In this document: piece after piece, positions 35,924-47,095 of the stretch
Position numbering within the stretch: the first letter of the stretch is position 1
Layout: the number at the start of each line of letters is the position of its first letter
Assembly: GCA_003586115.2 (NCBI GenBank)
Contig: QVOM02000126.1
Location: 11,017,404 to 11,081,403, forward strand
Reading direction: 5' to 3'
Length of the DNA stretch: 64,000 bases
Source: Salvator merianae
Lineage: Eukaryota > Chordata > Lepidosauria > Squamata > Teiidae
Notes under the pieces: model-generated
What the model was told of the DNA's origin: nothing
Seen by the model: the letters and a program-made list of their open reading frames with translations, nothing else
The model's database searches: none
Made by a program: the position numbers and the translations under genes

Positions 35924-36299
35924 TAGTGCAAATTATAGCAGACCCCATTTACACTTGCATGTGGACGGCAGGCCCCAATTCTGGGATATATCCCGGAATA
36001 AGGCCCAGTGCGGAAAGGGCCTATGTTGTTGCTTCCGTGACACTATTTATTCATCTCATCCTCTGTCGTCAGTTTCTCCTTATGCCTTCAACCTTTCCCA
36101 CTGTTGTGGTCTTTTCCAATGAGTCCTGTCTTCGCATTATGTAGCCAAAATATTTGAGCTACAGCTTCAATATTTGTCCTTCCAGTGAGCAGTCAGGGTT
36201 GCTTTCTTTTAGGATTGACTGATCTTAACATAAGTACAAAGAGCCAAAAGGAAAGTGTGAGCCTTTTGTTTGCAAAGCAGGGCTCAATATGGCTTGAAG

Positions 36300-36437
36300 A
36301 AGGGTGCCCCACAGCTAACCATGATCGGGAGCAGCTGTAGGCTATTTCCAGTCACGCGGGACTCTGTATGGTGTGGACACACTTGCCTAATGAACGTGTA
36401 GTCACTCTCTAGGCACAAAGTGCGGAAAGGCCCTTTG
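36300..36437. mobile_element. Right-hand fragment of a GGGCC-type element
   Basis: GGGAGCAGCTGTAGGC, CACTCTCTAGGCACAAAG and GTGCGGAAAGGCCC match the right part of 11001-11443. The left part is absent. Confidence 0.6.
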
Positions 36438-36986
36438 TTAAAACTGCAGCCGCGTCTCCCCTTCTGCATTTTATTAAGAACGGTAACTTGCAGAAGCAAA
36501 ACAAGACTCCCGATCGTAGCAATAACCAATATAAATGCCAACGCTTCTTTGCTAAAGGGTTGCAAAAGCCAGCAAAGGAACTGTAAAATCTACCAGGCTA
36601 TGTTGATACTTTTCTGGTGTGGCAAGAAAGGATGGATTGTCTCACCCCAAACGAGCTGGGATTGCTTAGCAAGAAAATAATAACAAGAAGAAAAGCCACA
36701 GAATGTCCTTTCTTCTGAGAGAAGCGTGCTAACGGACGTCACAGGGTTGCAGTAGAAAGTGCAAATGGAAAAACTTCAGGTCTTGGTGGGCTTGGAGCTC
36801 TATATGGAGCTCTCATAGGTTTGTCCCCTGCTGTGCCTCAGTGCTTTTGTCTGGCAGCAGCTGCATTTGGGTTGTAGTGGGAAGGGGGAGATGACGGTGA
36901 CAGTGACGGCAGCTGCTGCTCAGCACGATCCCTCTCCGTCACACAGGTGATCACCTGGGTGGACTTCAAAGGAAGCAGCTCATTAA

Positions 36987-37567
36987 GGGCCAGGCCACAC
37001 CACAACACAATCGTCCATTTGAGGACTGAACAGAAATACTCAGTTGGGAAGGTGAGGCAAGGTGAGGCAAGGTGAGGGGACTCCCGGGGGCAGTGCATCC
37101 GGATTGCGGCCAGCATTGGGTGGACAAGGGCGTGCCAGGCAGGCCAACTCAGGTTGTCCCTTCTGGCTCCGGGTTCCAGAACCTGCAGGCTGCCCTCCGC
37201 ATTTCAGCCGAGCAGGGCAGAGATCAGCAGCCCTTTGCCTGGGCTCCCCAGCAGGGTCCCACACCCACTTGCACCTTGTGCGCCGAGCACAGCTCACGGA
37301 CCTCTGAACATGTGATGAGCGCTATGGGGCCTCCCACTTGTTGCCCCCTGACCTTACACTCAGGAGGAACCCAGTTTGGAGGGAGGTAGGCACTTCTTGT
37401 TCTGCTCTTGCTTTGAAATGGGGTCAATGCTGGGATAATCTGAATACAGGATAGTCTGAATCAGAGGGGCGGATAATCTGGAGCAGAAACAAATTAATTT
37501 TAGCGAGGGATCGCTAAGAATAGAGGATAGCCTGAAAATGGATTAAACGCAGGGTGTGACCACAGCC
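36987..37567. mobile_element. GGCTGTGGTCACACC-type TIR element, PIF/Harbinger-like
   Basis: Left end GGGCCAGGCCACACCACA, right end (complement) GGCTGTGGTCACACCCTGC. TAA is duplicated at 36984-36986 and 37568-37570. GC-rich interior with a 10-bp tandem GGCAAGGTGA x3 near 37050 and TGGGATAATCTGAAT motifs near the right end. Confidence 0.7.
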
Positions 37568-37654
37568 TAACTATCTTACAGCAGGGGAAGGGGCTTCCAG
37601 CTGTGTTCACCCATCCACATCCATCTCCCCTTCCCTTTACTACAATCTGTGGGT

Positions 37655-38215
37655 TTTTTAAAAAAAATACTTTATTAAAGATCACAGCGAACAAACAGTA
37701 ATGAAGCCCACAGGCTTCCAAAAAGAGTATTAACAAAACAAACAGAACGGTATATTCACAGACCTAAATATGCTCAGTGCTCAGATCTTGCTTTTTCCCT
37801 TCCTGCCCAGTTACAGATTGTCCCATCAGAAAATCAGGGGGCCAAGAGTAACGCCGTAGGTTTCCTGGATGTACTCCTTGCTGTCCAGTAGCGGACTCCA
37901 TGTTGTGTAGGAATCCAGTATTGTGTCTTGCCCTTTCATTGATTTTAATTTTGTTGTGATTCCTTCCAAAGTGGCTTGGTTCCAGATTAACACATACGCT
38001 GTCTCGACTGATAACATGGTATAGTTTTCCAATTGTGGACCTTTATTACCATCTGTTAATGACTGGCTGTGTCTTCTGCTGCTAAGCATGGAGGTTGAAA
38101 TTGAGGGGAGCTGCTGATTCAGGCATGGGGAAGTATAAGCGATCCGTTGAGGTCCAGAATTAGCAGAGTAGCAAAGCTGGACCTCTGCAGCTACGTGTAA
38201 ATATCTCCCTGGCAT
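37655..38215 (-). mobile_element. LINE-like 3' end, possibly L1-type
   Basis: On the minus strand a 129-codon uninterrupted frame (38215 to 37826) ends DSYTTWSPLLDSKEYIQETY and so on. About 150 bp of short 3' UTR with TTTAATAAAGT and an A-run at 37656-37668 follows. Poly-A, nearby AATAAAG and a TTW(K/S)P-like C-terminus suggest an L1-type end, but sequence similarity is weak. A processed pseudogene is the alternative. Confidence 0.4.
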
Positions 38216-38329
38216 GGCCCTTTCTGCTCAGCACAATTCTAGGTTAGGGATGTGTTTTGGCTCGGTTTGGTGTGCCCAAACCACCCCGTTATTCTGCTCC
38301 CTAAGTGCCGACTGTGCTGCAGAGCAAAG

Positions 38330-38627
38330 AGAAGAAGAAGAAGAACTTGGTTTTCATACCCCGCTTTTCTCGGCCGAAGCTGACTCAAAGCGGCTTAGAA
38401 GGTTATTTGTCACCCGAAGGCTTACATCTATCTATCTTCTGCATCACACAATGTGATGCTCCCTATTCATCTACTTGCAATTACTTGCTTTCGAACAGCT
38501 AGGTTGACTGGAGCTAGAGGCCAGTAGAGGGCGCTCATCCCCTCTACACGGCAGACAGGGGCCTCAAACTCCAATCATCCTATTGAAAGATCAGTGCCTT
38601 AGCCTTCTGCGCCACCGTGCCTCCGAG
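38330..38627 (-). mobile_element. LINE-tailed tRNA SINE, full length
   Basis: Full-length minus-strand copy of the 50868 element, from the (GAA)n tail to the tRNA-like head (GCCTTAGCCTTCTGCGCCAC is the A-box region in complement). Near-identical to the other two copies in the body. Confidence 0.88.
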
Positions 38628-38999
38628 AAGGCTTAGTGTGATCCACCATGCATTGCACCAAGCTGCTGTTTCTCCAGCTCTGCTCTGTGGCCAATTAGAC
38701 TGCCTCAGCTGCCCTGACCCATTGGTTCAGACAGTGAAACTGTCTGGACCAGCTAGCCAGGTGGACATTATCACAATGAGAAGCGCAAGCGGACTGTGCT
38801 AAGCCTTCCTCTCCTTGCCCAGAACAGCCTGCACTTGGGGAGCAGAATAATGTCATGATCCGTGGGATCCCAATTCACTATACAGGCCTACCCTAGACAT
38901 ATCTCCCTAGAAGTGAATCTCAAGGAAATGTGGGGGGAACTGAAGTACACTGGATTCAAACGCAAACTAAGCTCCCATTTCACTGCAACTGCAAGGCTG

Positions 39000-39266
39000 G
39001 ACCTTTTTGGTGGTGGCCCCCTAAACTTTGAAGCAGCCTCCCTATGGAGGTTCACCAGGTGCCTTCATCACATGGTTTTTGGTGCCTGGTTAAACCATAT
39101 TTCTTCACCCAGGCTTTTGGTGTTTAGCTTCTTCTGAGTGCTGTCCTTCCAGGGGGTGAGGGTGGCTTATATTTTAAATACATTTTAGGAATATTCTATA
39201 TAATTTATCTTTTTATTGTTATGACCAGTCCTGGGACCTTCTGGTAAAGGGTGGAATAATAAACAA
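39000..39266 (+). mobile_element. LINE 3' tail leading into a microsatellite
   Basis: GTGGCCCCCTAAACTTTG, GCAGCCTCCCTATGGAGG, CCTGGGACCTTCTGGTAAAG, then GGTGGAATAATAAAC. It ends directly in the pentamer array. Confidence 0.6.
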
Positions 39267-39359
39267 TATAATATAGTATAGTATAGTATAGTATAGTATA
39301 GTATAATATAATATAATATAATATAATATAATATAATATAATATAATATAATATAATAT
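39267..39359. repeat. Compound (TATAG)n(TATAA)n microsatellite
   Basis: About six TATAG units are followed by about eleven TATAA units with no other change. It lies at the very 3' end of a LINE tail. Confidence 0.9.
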
Positions 39360-40177
39360 GCTGCCCTTAAGGCTCTCCTCAAAGCAAAGAGTCATCCGGC
39401 CCCTTCCTTCTACCTCTCCCCCCCCACCACCACAAACCAAGCTGCCATTTTGAAGAAACTCCTGATGCAGAGAGTTCCTTGAAGCACCTTTGGGGCACAA
39501 AGTTACCAGCCTGCCTGCATTGCCCACATGGTTCAGCACAGCCTCATGGTGGACTTAAAACCTAGACTTAAAACGCAGATGGTGGACTTAAAACCTAGCT
39601 GTGCCGAACCATAGCTTAAAAGTGACTGAGCTCACATAAGGCAGGCTCTGTGCGGCCTGGGAGCTGAACTGGATGCATCGTTGGCCTGATCCAGCCAGGC
39701 TCTTCTTACAGCCAAGCCAGGTATCTGCCCTAGATGCCAGCAGTTCTTAAAACTTCACCTTTTTTGGCAGCTACAGGGCTACGCCTCTCCCACATTTACT
39801 TACTAGCTGTTGAGAAAACCAACCAACGCTCCTCTTAGAAATGGAGAGCTCCTGATTATAATAACTGTAACACAATTATTAATAGCTCAACGGCGGAAGA
39901 ATGCTGAAAAATTAACACTGAAATTGTGGTATGATAAGTTAAGGGAAATTGTATGAAGTGATGTTATAACTGAAAGGAAAACGAAATACAAGGTGCTGTT
40001 CGAAAGTAGACCTGTGTACAGATTTGGAAGCCATTCCAAATATTAAAAAAGATTATCTCCCAGGAAAAATGGCACTGGAGGAAATAACTTGAATTATAAC
40101 ATAACAGAATCTAGTAAAATTAAAGAATTATTGAAGCTGAGGGTGATATAGCAAATGCTCTGTAAAGACTACATTTA

Positions 40178-40819
40178 GGCCGTGGTTGCACCTCATGTTT
40201 TTTGGAGATGGAGGTTGTCTCAGGTTCTTGGAAACCAGACACTAAATTATGTTACTAGTTTTTCTGAGGATTTTCCTGCCTGGAATCGGATTATCCTAAA
40301 TTTGGATAATCCCAACTCTGAGTTTGTTTCAGCAAGAAACGGACCCAGACAGGCTGCTTCCTGCCGCCCTCCAGATCCCTCCTCCACCACGGCTGCTTCT
40401 GCCACTCCCCATGCTCCCCGTAGCCTCCCGCCACTCCTCTGAAGCCCCTCACTGCCTCCCGCCACCCCCATCCCCCGATATCCGCAGCTGCCACGGCTGC
40501 TACTCGCCACCCCCGAAGCCCACCACCACCTCCCTGAACCCCCGCCACCTCCTGCCACCCCAATCCCCCGATATCTGCCGCTGCCACAGCCACCTCCCAC
40601 CACCACCTGAAGCCCCTCTGCCTCCCGCCACCTCTGAGCTCCACCACCACAACCCTGAGTTTCCTCCACTACCCCTCGCCTTCCCCCCCCCAACTTACCT
40701 ACTATCAGGAGGGCGGTGGTAGCACACTAAAGTGTGACCAGGCTGGAGGAGGCCCAAAATGGCTTCTCTCCCCTGTCTGTCCCAGGAATGGATTAAACCA
40801 TGAAAATATGACCATGGCC
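40178..40819. mobile_element. GGCTGTGGTCACACC-type TIR element, PIF/Harbinger-like, 642 bp
   Basis: Left end GGCCGTGGTTGCACCTCATG, right end (complement) GGCCATGGTCATATTTTC. TTA is duplicated at 40175-40177 and 40820-40822. The centre (40360-40690) is a C-rich degenerate minisatellite with units such as CCCCCGATATCCGCAGCTGC. The long Pro- or Gly-rich open frames here are by-products of that composition. Confidence 0.8.
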
Positions 40820-41502
40820 TTAATGTTATTGTTGTTGAAGGTCTGTATCTGAATTAATTTAATAATAACACATTTATTCTGGAATTTAAAAAAATGGAGA
40901 GTTCTTTGGACCACAGTGCAGACAGTGATCAGCCAGAAAACTGGTGTTGACTTTTGTGTTGCGGGAAAAAGGGCACCAACGTACCTTGTCGGACATGCTG
41001 CCAGATTTGGGTGCAAGAAACAAAACCTGACCAGACCAGAGGCTGAAAACATGCTCCCTCCATATTATGGGTCTTCTTCCTGTGGGTGGCTGTCATTGTT
41101 ACACCTGACCTCCAAGAATCTGTCCAACCCGTTCTTAAAGCTATCCAGTCCGATTACTGTCGTGTTTGTACGAGCCTAATGCCCAGGAAAGACAACAGGG
41201 CATGCTCTCCTTTGCTTGTCCTTGGCTTGTGCAATTGCATGGCTGAATGCTGTTCCCCACAGTTTGAGACCCCTCCCTGTTGGACTACACCCCATGACCC
41301 ATGACCTCCATGGCTAAAGGCTACAGGAGTTGTAGTCCCAAAAAACAACTTTTCCAAACTTTGCTTCTCTGACACATCAGAATGCACACTTGAGATCGGG
41401 TGATATGGCATGGATGCACAGGTGTGGACTTTGCATCTTGTTTAGCAGTGTTGGGTTGGCATGGTCTCCTTTGTGACTTCTCCTCCCTCCTTTGGGCCTT
41501 AG

Positions 41503-41558
41503 GTGCACATCGGTTACCTTCCTAACAAGCAAGTGCTCGGACTCAGCAAGCTGGCAAG
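41503..41558 (+). CDS. GCH1: GCH1 exon 3
   Basis: This is a 56-bp exon with acceptor ...GGGCCTTAG and donor AAG/gtaaga. It begins in phase 0 and ends two bases into an Arg codon that exon 4 completes. The translation VHIGYLPNKQVLGLSKLA covers human-numbered residues 152-169. This is the strongly conserved strand and helix that follow the CEHH motif in the tunnel-fold core of the enzyme. Size, phase and peptide all agree with the vertebrate gene. It sits between a 12.4-kb intron rich in insertions and a 10-kb intron. It is too short for frame-based gene finding and was recognised by peptide and splice sites. Confidence 0.96.
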
Positions 41559-42164
41559 GTAAGAGGAAAGCTACAGGTAATTAAAGTAATGCAGATTACT
41601 AAAACGGATTGCCCTGAGCTGCATAATCAGACTCTTTTCTAAACCCCTGCAAGCTGTGTTGTTATCTGTAAGCCTCCTGGATTTGGGATAAGACACACCT
41701 GCAGTAAAACTGCCCTCGACTAGACATGCTACCGGATTATGGATCTCTGCACCGTGCACAGCACTAAAAAGCTACTACTGTGTTGTTGAAGAACATTATT
41801 GAATTTGGTGGAATGGGCTTCTGCATAAATGTGCCGAACAAGGGTGTTACAACAACCTGAATAATTTTACTATAAAATATAATGTTGGGGTGACTGGGAA
41901 AGGCAGGTACAAATGAAAGCTCCTCCTTTTGCCATACACCAATTTGCAGGTTTTGCCTGAAGTGCATACAGCATGGACAATTTGCCAGCACTGTGGTGGG
42001 CTTCAGACAAAGCCCACAAGCTAGCAAAAGGCTCCTTGTGTGCCTGTTTGTGTTGGCCACCCTTGCATAATACCCCGTAGATAGTGAAGATGTTTCTTTG
42101 CAGAGCATCCCATATGTTTCAACAAAGATACCTCAGCGAAATGTTTCCTTAAAGGCAGGTGTCA

Positions 42165-42575
42165 TTTAAAGGTGTGATCAGACACACTTAAAGAGGCGCC
42201 CTCCGGGCAAATTTCAGTCTGTAATGACAGACATTTTTTCCCTACATTCACCTTATCTTGCCTTGAAGTCTCAGAAAAGTCACCTCTGTAACATTAGAGA
42301 TTTCATAACTCTGAAGGCATCTCTTTTTTTAAGCCAGGTTGGACAGGAAGAAACTACATAAGCAAAGAGGCGGGGGTTTCCTGCCAAGTGGCAAATCAGT
42401 GCCAAGTAGGTGTTGCCTGACTTGGATGTAAATATAGCCTGCAGTGTGGCAAAATAAAGGTAGGTTCTCAGCCATAACTTGAGATAACTGTTTGGAAGAC
42501 ATTTTTTTGTGCATCTGGAAATGGGATGCTTTTTCTTAAAGGGACAACTGAAAAAAGGACTGTCAGATCACACCC
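42165..42575. mobile_element. GTGTGATCA-type TIR element
   Basis: Left AAAGGTGTGATCAGACACAC, right TGTCAGATCACACCCTTTG, inverted. Interior TTTTTTTGTGCATCTGG and TTCTTAAAGGGACAACTG recur at 56488-56572. The target duplication is not clear. Confidence 0.65.
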
Positions 42576-42639
42576 TTTGAACTATTCTCCAGTTCCCTGT
42601 TTCACATTAAACATCTCTTTGTCACCCAGACATTTGAGA

Positions 42640-42815
42640 ATGAGATGATTCCTTATTGATTGTCCCATCTTTCTCTGTCTTTTTAGTCGCCCTGTATTTT
42701 ACTATTGTTTTATTTTGTCATGCTTATAGTTTTACTGTTTTATTTTGTACGCTGTCCTGAAGCTACAGCAAAAGGCAGCACAGAAATCCTCAAATAAATG
42801 TTTTAAAAATAATTT
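42640..42815 (+). mobile_element. LINE 3' tail, diverged
   Basis: TTTTAGTCGCCCTGTATTTT, GTACGCTGTCCTGAAGC, GGCAGCACAGAAATCC, then AAATAAATG. Same plan as other LINE tails here. Confidence 0.5.
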
Positions 42816-42845
42816 TATAACAGTAGCAGCCTCATAAAAGACAGT

Positions 42846-43026
42846 AGCCCTTTTCTGCACTGGGCCTTATTCCAGAGTATATCCCGGAATAGGGAACTGC
42901 CATCCACATGCTGGTGCAGACTACAGCAGGCTTCGGGCAGGGCCTACGGTAATCTGCACTAGCATGCAGGCAACAGGACCCTATTTTGAAATATAATCCA
43001 GAATAACGGCCAGTGCAGAAAGAGCC
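42846..43026. mobile_element. 180-bp TIR element
   Basis: AGCCCTTTTCTGCACTGGGC to CCAGTGCAGAAAGAGCC. 181 bp, the same length as 9054-9233, with ATATCCCGGAATAGGG and CATCCACATGCTGGTGC inside. Flanks AGT and TGT are an imperfect duplication. Confidence 0.8.
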
Positions 43027-43319
43027 TGTGTTTTGTATTTAAGAGTTCAGAAGAGCTGTGGTTAAAAAAAAAAAGAACGTTTGCAAACTCCAATTTGCCC
43101 ATCCTTATGAATCTTCGTAGCCCTAAGCTAGGAATGGTCTGTTTGCCCTGGCATTTTAGATGATATTTTAGTTGCACTGTGTTCTCTCCTCTTTAATATG
43201 CTTAGCTGGCCTTTTATTTCGTTCACAGTCGATTTTTTTTTAACCCCTTTTTGGTGGGCTTTTTGTGTTCACTTTCTGGTGAACAGTGGCTAAGAAGTGT
43301 AGCAATACAAATACATATA

Positions 43320-43754
43320 GGGTGTTTTCACACTTTCCTTCTAACATGGAATTAACCACACAGTGTGGACACCATCTACCCTGCGTGGCCGAAAACCAGG
43401 CCTGAAGCTGGCTACCAGGTTTTGCAGTGCGAATGCCAGTACCCATGCCCACGCATTGTGCAGGCATGATCGGACCTATGCAATCGGGCCAAGTATGTCC
43501 GGTTGGATCACCTGATTGCACCGGTTTCATGCATGATCGGGTTCTCACACCAACCTGGAGCGCTACAGCCACAGGTAAGTGCAAACGCACCCTACCAGGA
43601 GGTGACTATCACCTCCTGGTAGGGTTGTGGAGCGCTAATTAGTGCTCTAGCAGTGTCTGTGATCAGGAGCAGATGTAGCCTGCTCCTGGCCAATTGGACC
43701 TCCGCCAAGTGCAGAAGTGCTTGAATAGCAAGCATGCTGGATGCAAACAGGCCC
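43320..43754. mobile_element. GGGCC-type TIR element, 435 bp
   Basis: Ends GGGTGTTTTCACACTTTCC and GATGCAAACAGGCCC, with a perfect ATA duplication at 43317-43319 and 43755-43757. Same subfamily as 11001-11443. Confidence 0.85.
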
Positions 43755-43861
43755 ATAGTAATTTCTTACTTCCTGCTGTGGTTTGGTTCCCACAAAAGAT
43801 GATAACATACAAAACTATACTGGGCAGGTAATAGCCAATGGCATCACAGAGGGGAGTCCCA

Positions 43862-44654
43862 GGGCTATTCTGCACTGGCTGGTATACCAGACCAGGAAGC
43901 ACACTAGGGCCTTTTCCGCACTTACCTTTGGAATGGTATAGCGCAAGGTCTAGCCCACTTCTGGGCCTCTCCTGCAATTTGGAGCAAAAGAGAGAGGCCA
44001 CGCCCCTTGGTACGCTGCTGTGTCTGTATTGGATGCAGGACAGCTTGGTCTACGTGACTTCCTAAATTGGGATATCAGTAGACCTGATTTAACAAGCACT
44101 ATTGCCAGTCCAGGGGCTGCCAAAACGGTCCAGAGAGGTGTGTGGAAAGGTGCATGCATCCATGGACCAGTATAGCAGGGGGACCCATTTTGCTGGTGCA
44201 CCAAGTTGCGCTGTCAATTTGGGTCCCCCTAGGGCTCCAAGGCCAGGAACTTTCATCCCTGGCTATTGGAGCCCTTGCAACAGACTCTGAAGCTCACAGA
44301 GCTCTGGGGTGGTGTGGGGTAGCACAGGACCTATCCCAGAACAGGACATCCAAGTGTGGACGGCCTTTTTCCGGGCCAGTTAGATTGCTCCAGCTGGGAG
44401 ACCATCCACCAGTGTTCAGTCAGCGGCATATTAGAGCCCAGATGATGCTATTAAAACATCCAGGAATTTATTTATTTTTATTTTTATTTATGGCACCTAA
44501 ATAGCAGTGCATTCCATTTTCTACCTGCATTTTATCCCCATAACAGCCCTGTGAGGTTGGTTAAGCTGAGGGGCAGTGACTGGCCCAAGATCATGCAGGG
44601 AGGTTTCATAGAAGAGGAATTCCATTCAGACTAGAGGTAAATGCCGAAAGGCCC
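43862..44654. mobile_element. Composite of two TIR families and a LINE piece
   Basis: 43862-43906 is the left end of the GGGCTATTCTGCACTGG family. It is cut by a GGGCC-type element, GGGCCTTTTCCGCACTTACC at 43907 to AAATGCCGAAAGGCCC at 44654. Inside, 44465-44620 has CAGCCCTGTGAGGTTGG and GACTGGCCCAAGATCATG, a reptile LINE/SINE block. Confidence 0.65.
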
Positions 44655-44865
44655 TCTGTTCATTATTATGAGTCTCCCATATTCTGCTCCTTGAATCAGC
44701 ATCTCAATTAAATCTGACTTTTCACATTTCTTTATAGCAGGCAAGAAGGAATGCCAATGTAGGAGTGCCACAGATTAGCTCAGAGATGCAAATTGGAGTA
44801 ATTTAAATCAAAGCTTTGGTCTTTTTGTACAAACAGCAGAACCAAATTTGGATACTTTTTTTTTT

Positions 44866-45045
44866 TTTTACTTTAATTTCGATTTATACCCCGCCCTATA
44901 CCGAAGAGTCCCAGGGCGGCTTACAAAAACACACCAGCAAATTACAATAAAAACATCATAAAACATCTTAAAGCATACAAAAAGCTTATAGAATTTATAA
45001 AAATTATTACAATAAAAACCATAAAAACATTATAAAACCCTGTGC
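44866..45045 (-). mobile_element. LINE 3' tail, inverted copy of 12700
   Basis: ACTTTAATTTCGATTTATAC, CCGCCCTATACCGAAGAGTC, then AAACATCATAAAACATC. Almost the exact complement of 12740-12925. Confidence 0.75.
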
Positions 45046-45836
45046 AACACAGGGTTAGTATCTGCTAGTGGAAAACAGGGGTAAAATTGTCCATGGCTGG
45101 GAGCAGGTTCAGCCCTGCCAATCACGAGCATCTGCACACAAGACAGCAATACTTCTGGGCCTGGCAGCCTCAGGGCATGGTTACAGATGCTCACTGAGAC
45201 GGAAGAGGCATTTCGGCAAAAGAGACGAGACAAATTCATGGAAGAGGAAGGGCTGTTGATTGCCTCCAGCCACGAACCTCCCTGTTCAAAAAGCATCTAG
45301 CTGTGAATCCTGGCCGCTAGAGAACAAAGGCGGGTGGGGCAATTCTGGTTGCATTTGGCTCAGGGGCTTTCTGGAGGCGTCTGGTTGGTTGTGTTTGTCC
45401 CGTGTCAGTTTTGTCATGGCTCATAGTCAGATAACCCATGGGGGGCCACTGCCTGCCCATCACCACAGGCACAGGTGTGCATCGAGGCTCTCTGTACCTG
45501 CACGATGCTTTCTCACACCTGTGCACTAATATACGATGCTGGCGCTGCGGCCCCACCCACAAAGGGGGCTAAGATGGCAGCAGCTGCACTTTGGAAGTCA
45601 GATGAGTTCCTTACACTGCTTGGATGTGACGCACCTCCTCGCAGTCACGTAAATGTGCCGAGGAAAGCCGGCGATTGTCAGATGAAGCACCTGACGCTCA
45701 AGGCCTCTAAATGCAGTCTGTGCTTCAGTGAACTGCAGTTTGGTACATCCCTACACAGAACCCCTCCCAAAGCAGCACACAAGGGATGCGGTCACGCCCT
45801 AACCAAATAATCTGTCTCAGGGGTGGACAGAGATGT

Positions 45837-46290
45837 CGGGCCATTTTCGGCCTGGTCACACCTATCGTGTCATCACTGCCCCCCCGTTGATCTTTCATAG
45901 ATCCCCTTTGCCTGGTAAAAAGGTAAGCTTCAGCATGGCAGGGGTGCATGGTGGGGGCAGGGGTGGGAGCATGGGGGCAGCACTGGCCGTAGCAGTGGTG
46001 AGAGTCCCCCTGCTGCCGCGCTGAACCGTCTTTTTACCAGGCAAGGTAATCCAAGAAGACTCAGCATGGTGGCGGCACAGATGGGGTCCTCCCTGCTTTT
46101 TGTGCCACCCTTTGCCTGTGTCTGTTTCTTGCTACAAAAACAGACTCACTGCTGGGATAATCCACACAGCGGATAGTTCCAATCAGGGAAGGAAAGTCCG
46201 CAGAAAAAAGTGGATGTGGACTTTCACGTCTGATCCGTCCAGACGCAGGACGGCCTCCATTCAAATAAAAACCAAGCCGTGACCGCGACC
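45837..46290. mobile_element. GGCTGTGGTCACACC-type TIR element, probable
   Basis: GGCCTGGTCACACCTATCG at the left and AACCAAGCCGTGACCGCGAC at the right. The interior has CACTGCTGGGATAATCC and GATAGTTCCAATCAGGG, like 37410-37480. Boundaries approximate. Confidence 0.5.
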
Positions 46291-47095
46291 AAGACGTGCA
46301 GACCACGAGGGTTGCAGTACCAATCGCACACGCAGGAGCTATGCAGAGGACTTGGGGTGGGGTTCTTCTGATGCAAGAAGTTGCACAGCTCAACACGGCC
46401 AAAGCAGGTTGTGGAACAGCAGATCAGGATTGTACCCTGCAGATTGGGCCCTGTATTTGGAAGCCGAACATTGAGCTGTGTGGACTTATCTCCTGATGCA
46501 GCAGCATGGCGTTTGGGTCCCTCGGACCTCGTGGCATTCTGCCTCTCAGTGGTGTCGATGTTTCCACCTCCTGCTTGCGTTTGCAGGAACCTTCCGGCCT
46601 TGTGGTATCTGATGACTTGTTGGCCTCCCAGGTATTGACTTTTCAGGGGGAGGTGTTTGGAAGGCAGCGTGTGCCATTCGCAGCTTCTGCCCCTCCCTGC
46701 CTGAGCAAATGCTGTTTTCGGCTGGTTTTTGTTTATCGGAGGTTAATTTGGGTAACCGTGATCTGACCATTAATCAGGAGAGTCCAAAGAGTTGGTAAAT
46801 GGGCTCGCACTGGTACACTCTTCCACAATTATCCCTAAACTGTGAACACAGGAAGGTGGTTGTTTTTCGCGGTCGATGCTAATAACAGCATGGAAGATTT
46901 GCTGTTTTCTTTCCATTCCTTACCAATCAATAAATCACTTGAGCAGAATGAGGCAGGATGTTGACCAGCTGAGCCTCTTTGGGTAAATGGCTTCTTGACA
47001 ATACCTGTGGCACGGTGACTGTTGGAGGGTTTTTGTACTGTATTGAGCAGAAGGCAAACAAGTCATATCGCATTTCTGTCATTTATTCACTGCGT

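Larger units (their letters stand above)
34699..36020. mobile_element. 180-bp TIR element inserted in BovB, itself split by CR1
   Basis: Left half 34699-34768 starts GGCCCTTTCCACACTGGGCC. The right half, about 35924-36020, ends CCCAGTGCGGAAAGGGC. Flanking CTA at 34696-34698 and 36021-36023 is the target duplication. Same family as 9054-9233 and 42846-43026. Confidence 0.85.
34588..36228 (-). mobile_element. BovB LINE 3' end, split by a nested insertion stack
   Basis: Pieces 34588-34698 and 36024-36228 are one minus-strand BovB 3' end. The left piece has AGTCGTGTCTGACC and CTACTGTCTCCCAACG. The right piece has TTGCTTCCGTGACAC, TTTCCAATGAGTCCTGTC and TTGTCCTTCCAGTGAGCAG. They match the complement of 48370-48588 in order, with the join falling exactly where the inserted element's duplicated CTA lies. 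Confidence 0.85.

Noticed and set aside
39185..39539. Minus-strand frames with long IILYYIILYY repeats, membrane-like
   Set aside because: This is a translation of the TATAG/TATAA microsatellite.
40247..40722. Long overlapping open frames on both strands, Pro-rich on + and Gly-rich on -
   Set aside because: They come from the C-rich minisatellite inside a TIR element (40178-40819). There is no domain, and the frames are open on both strands.
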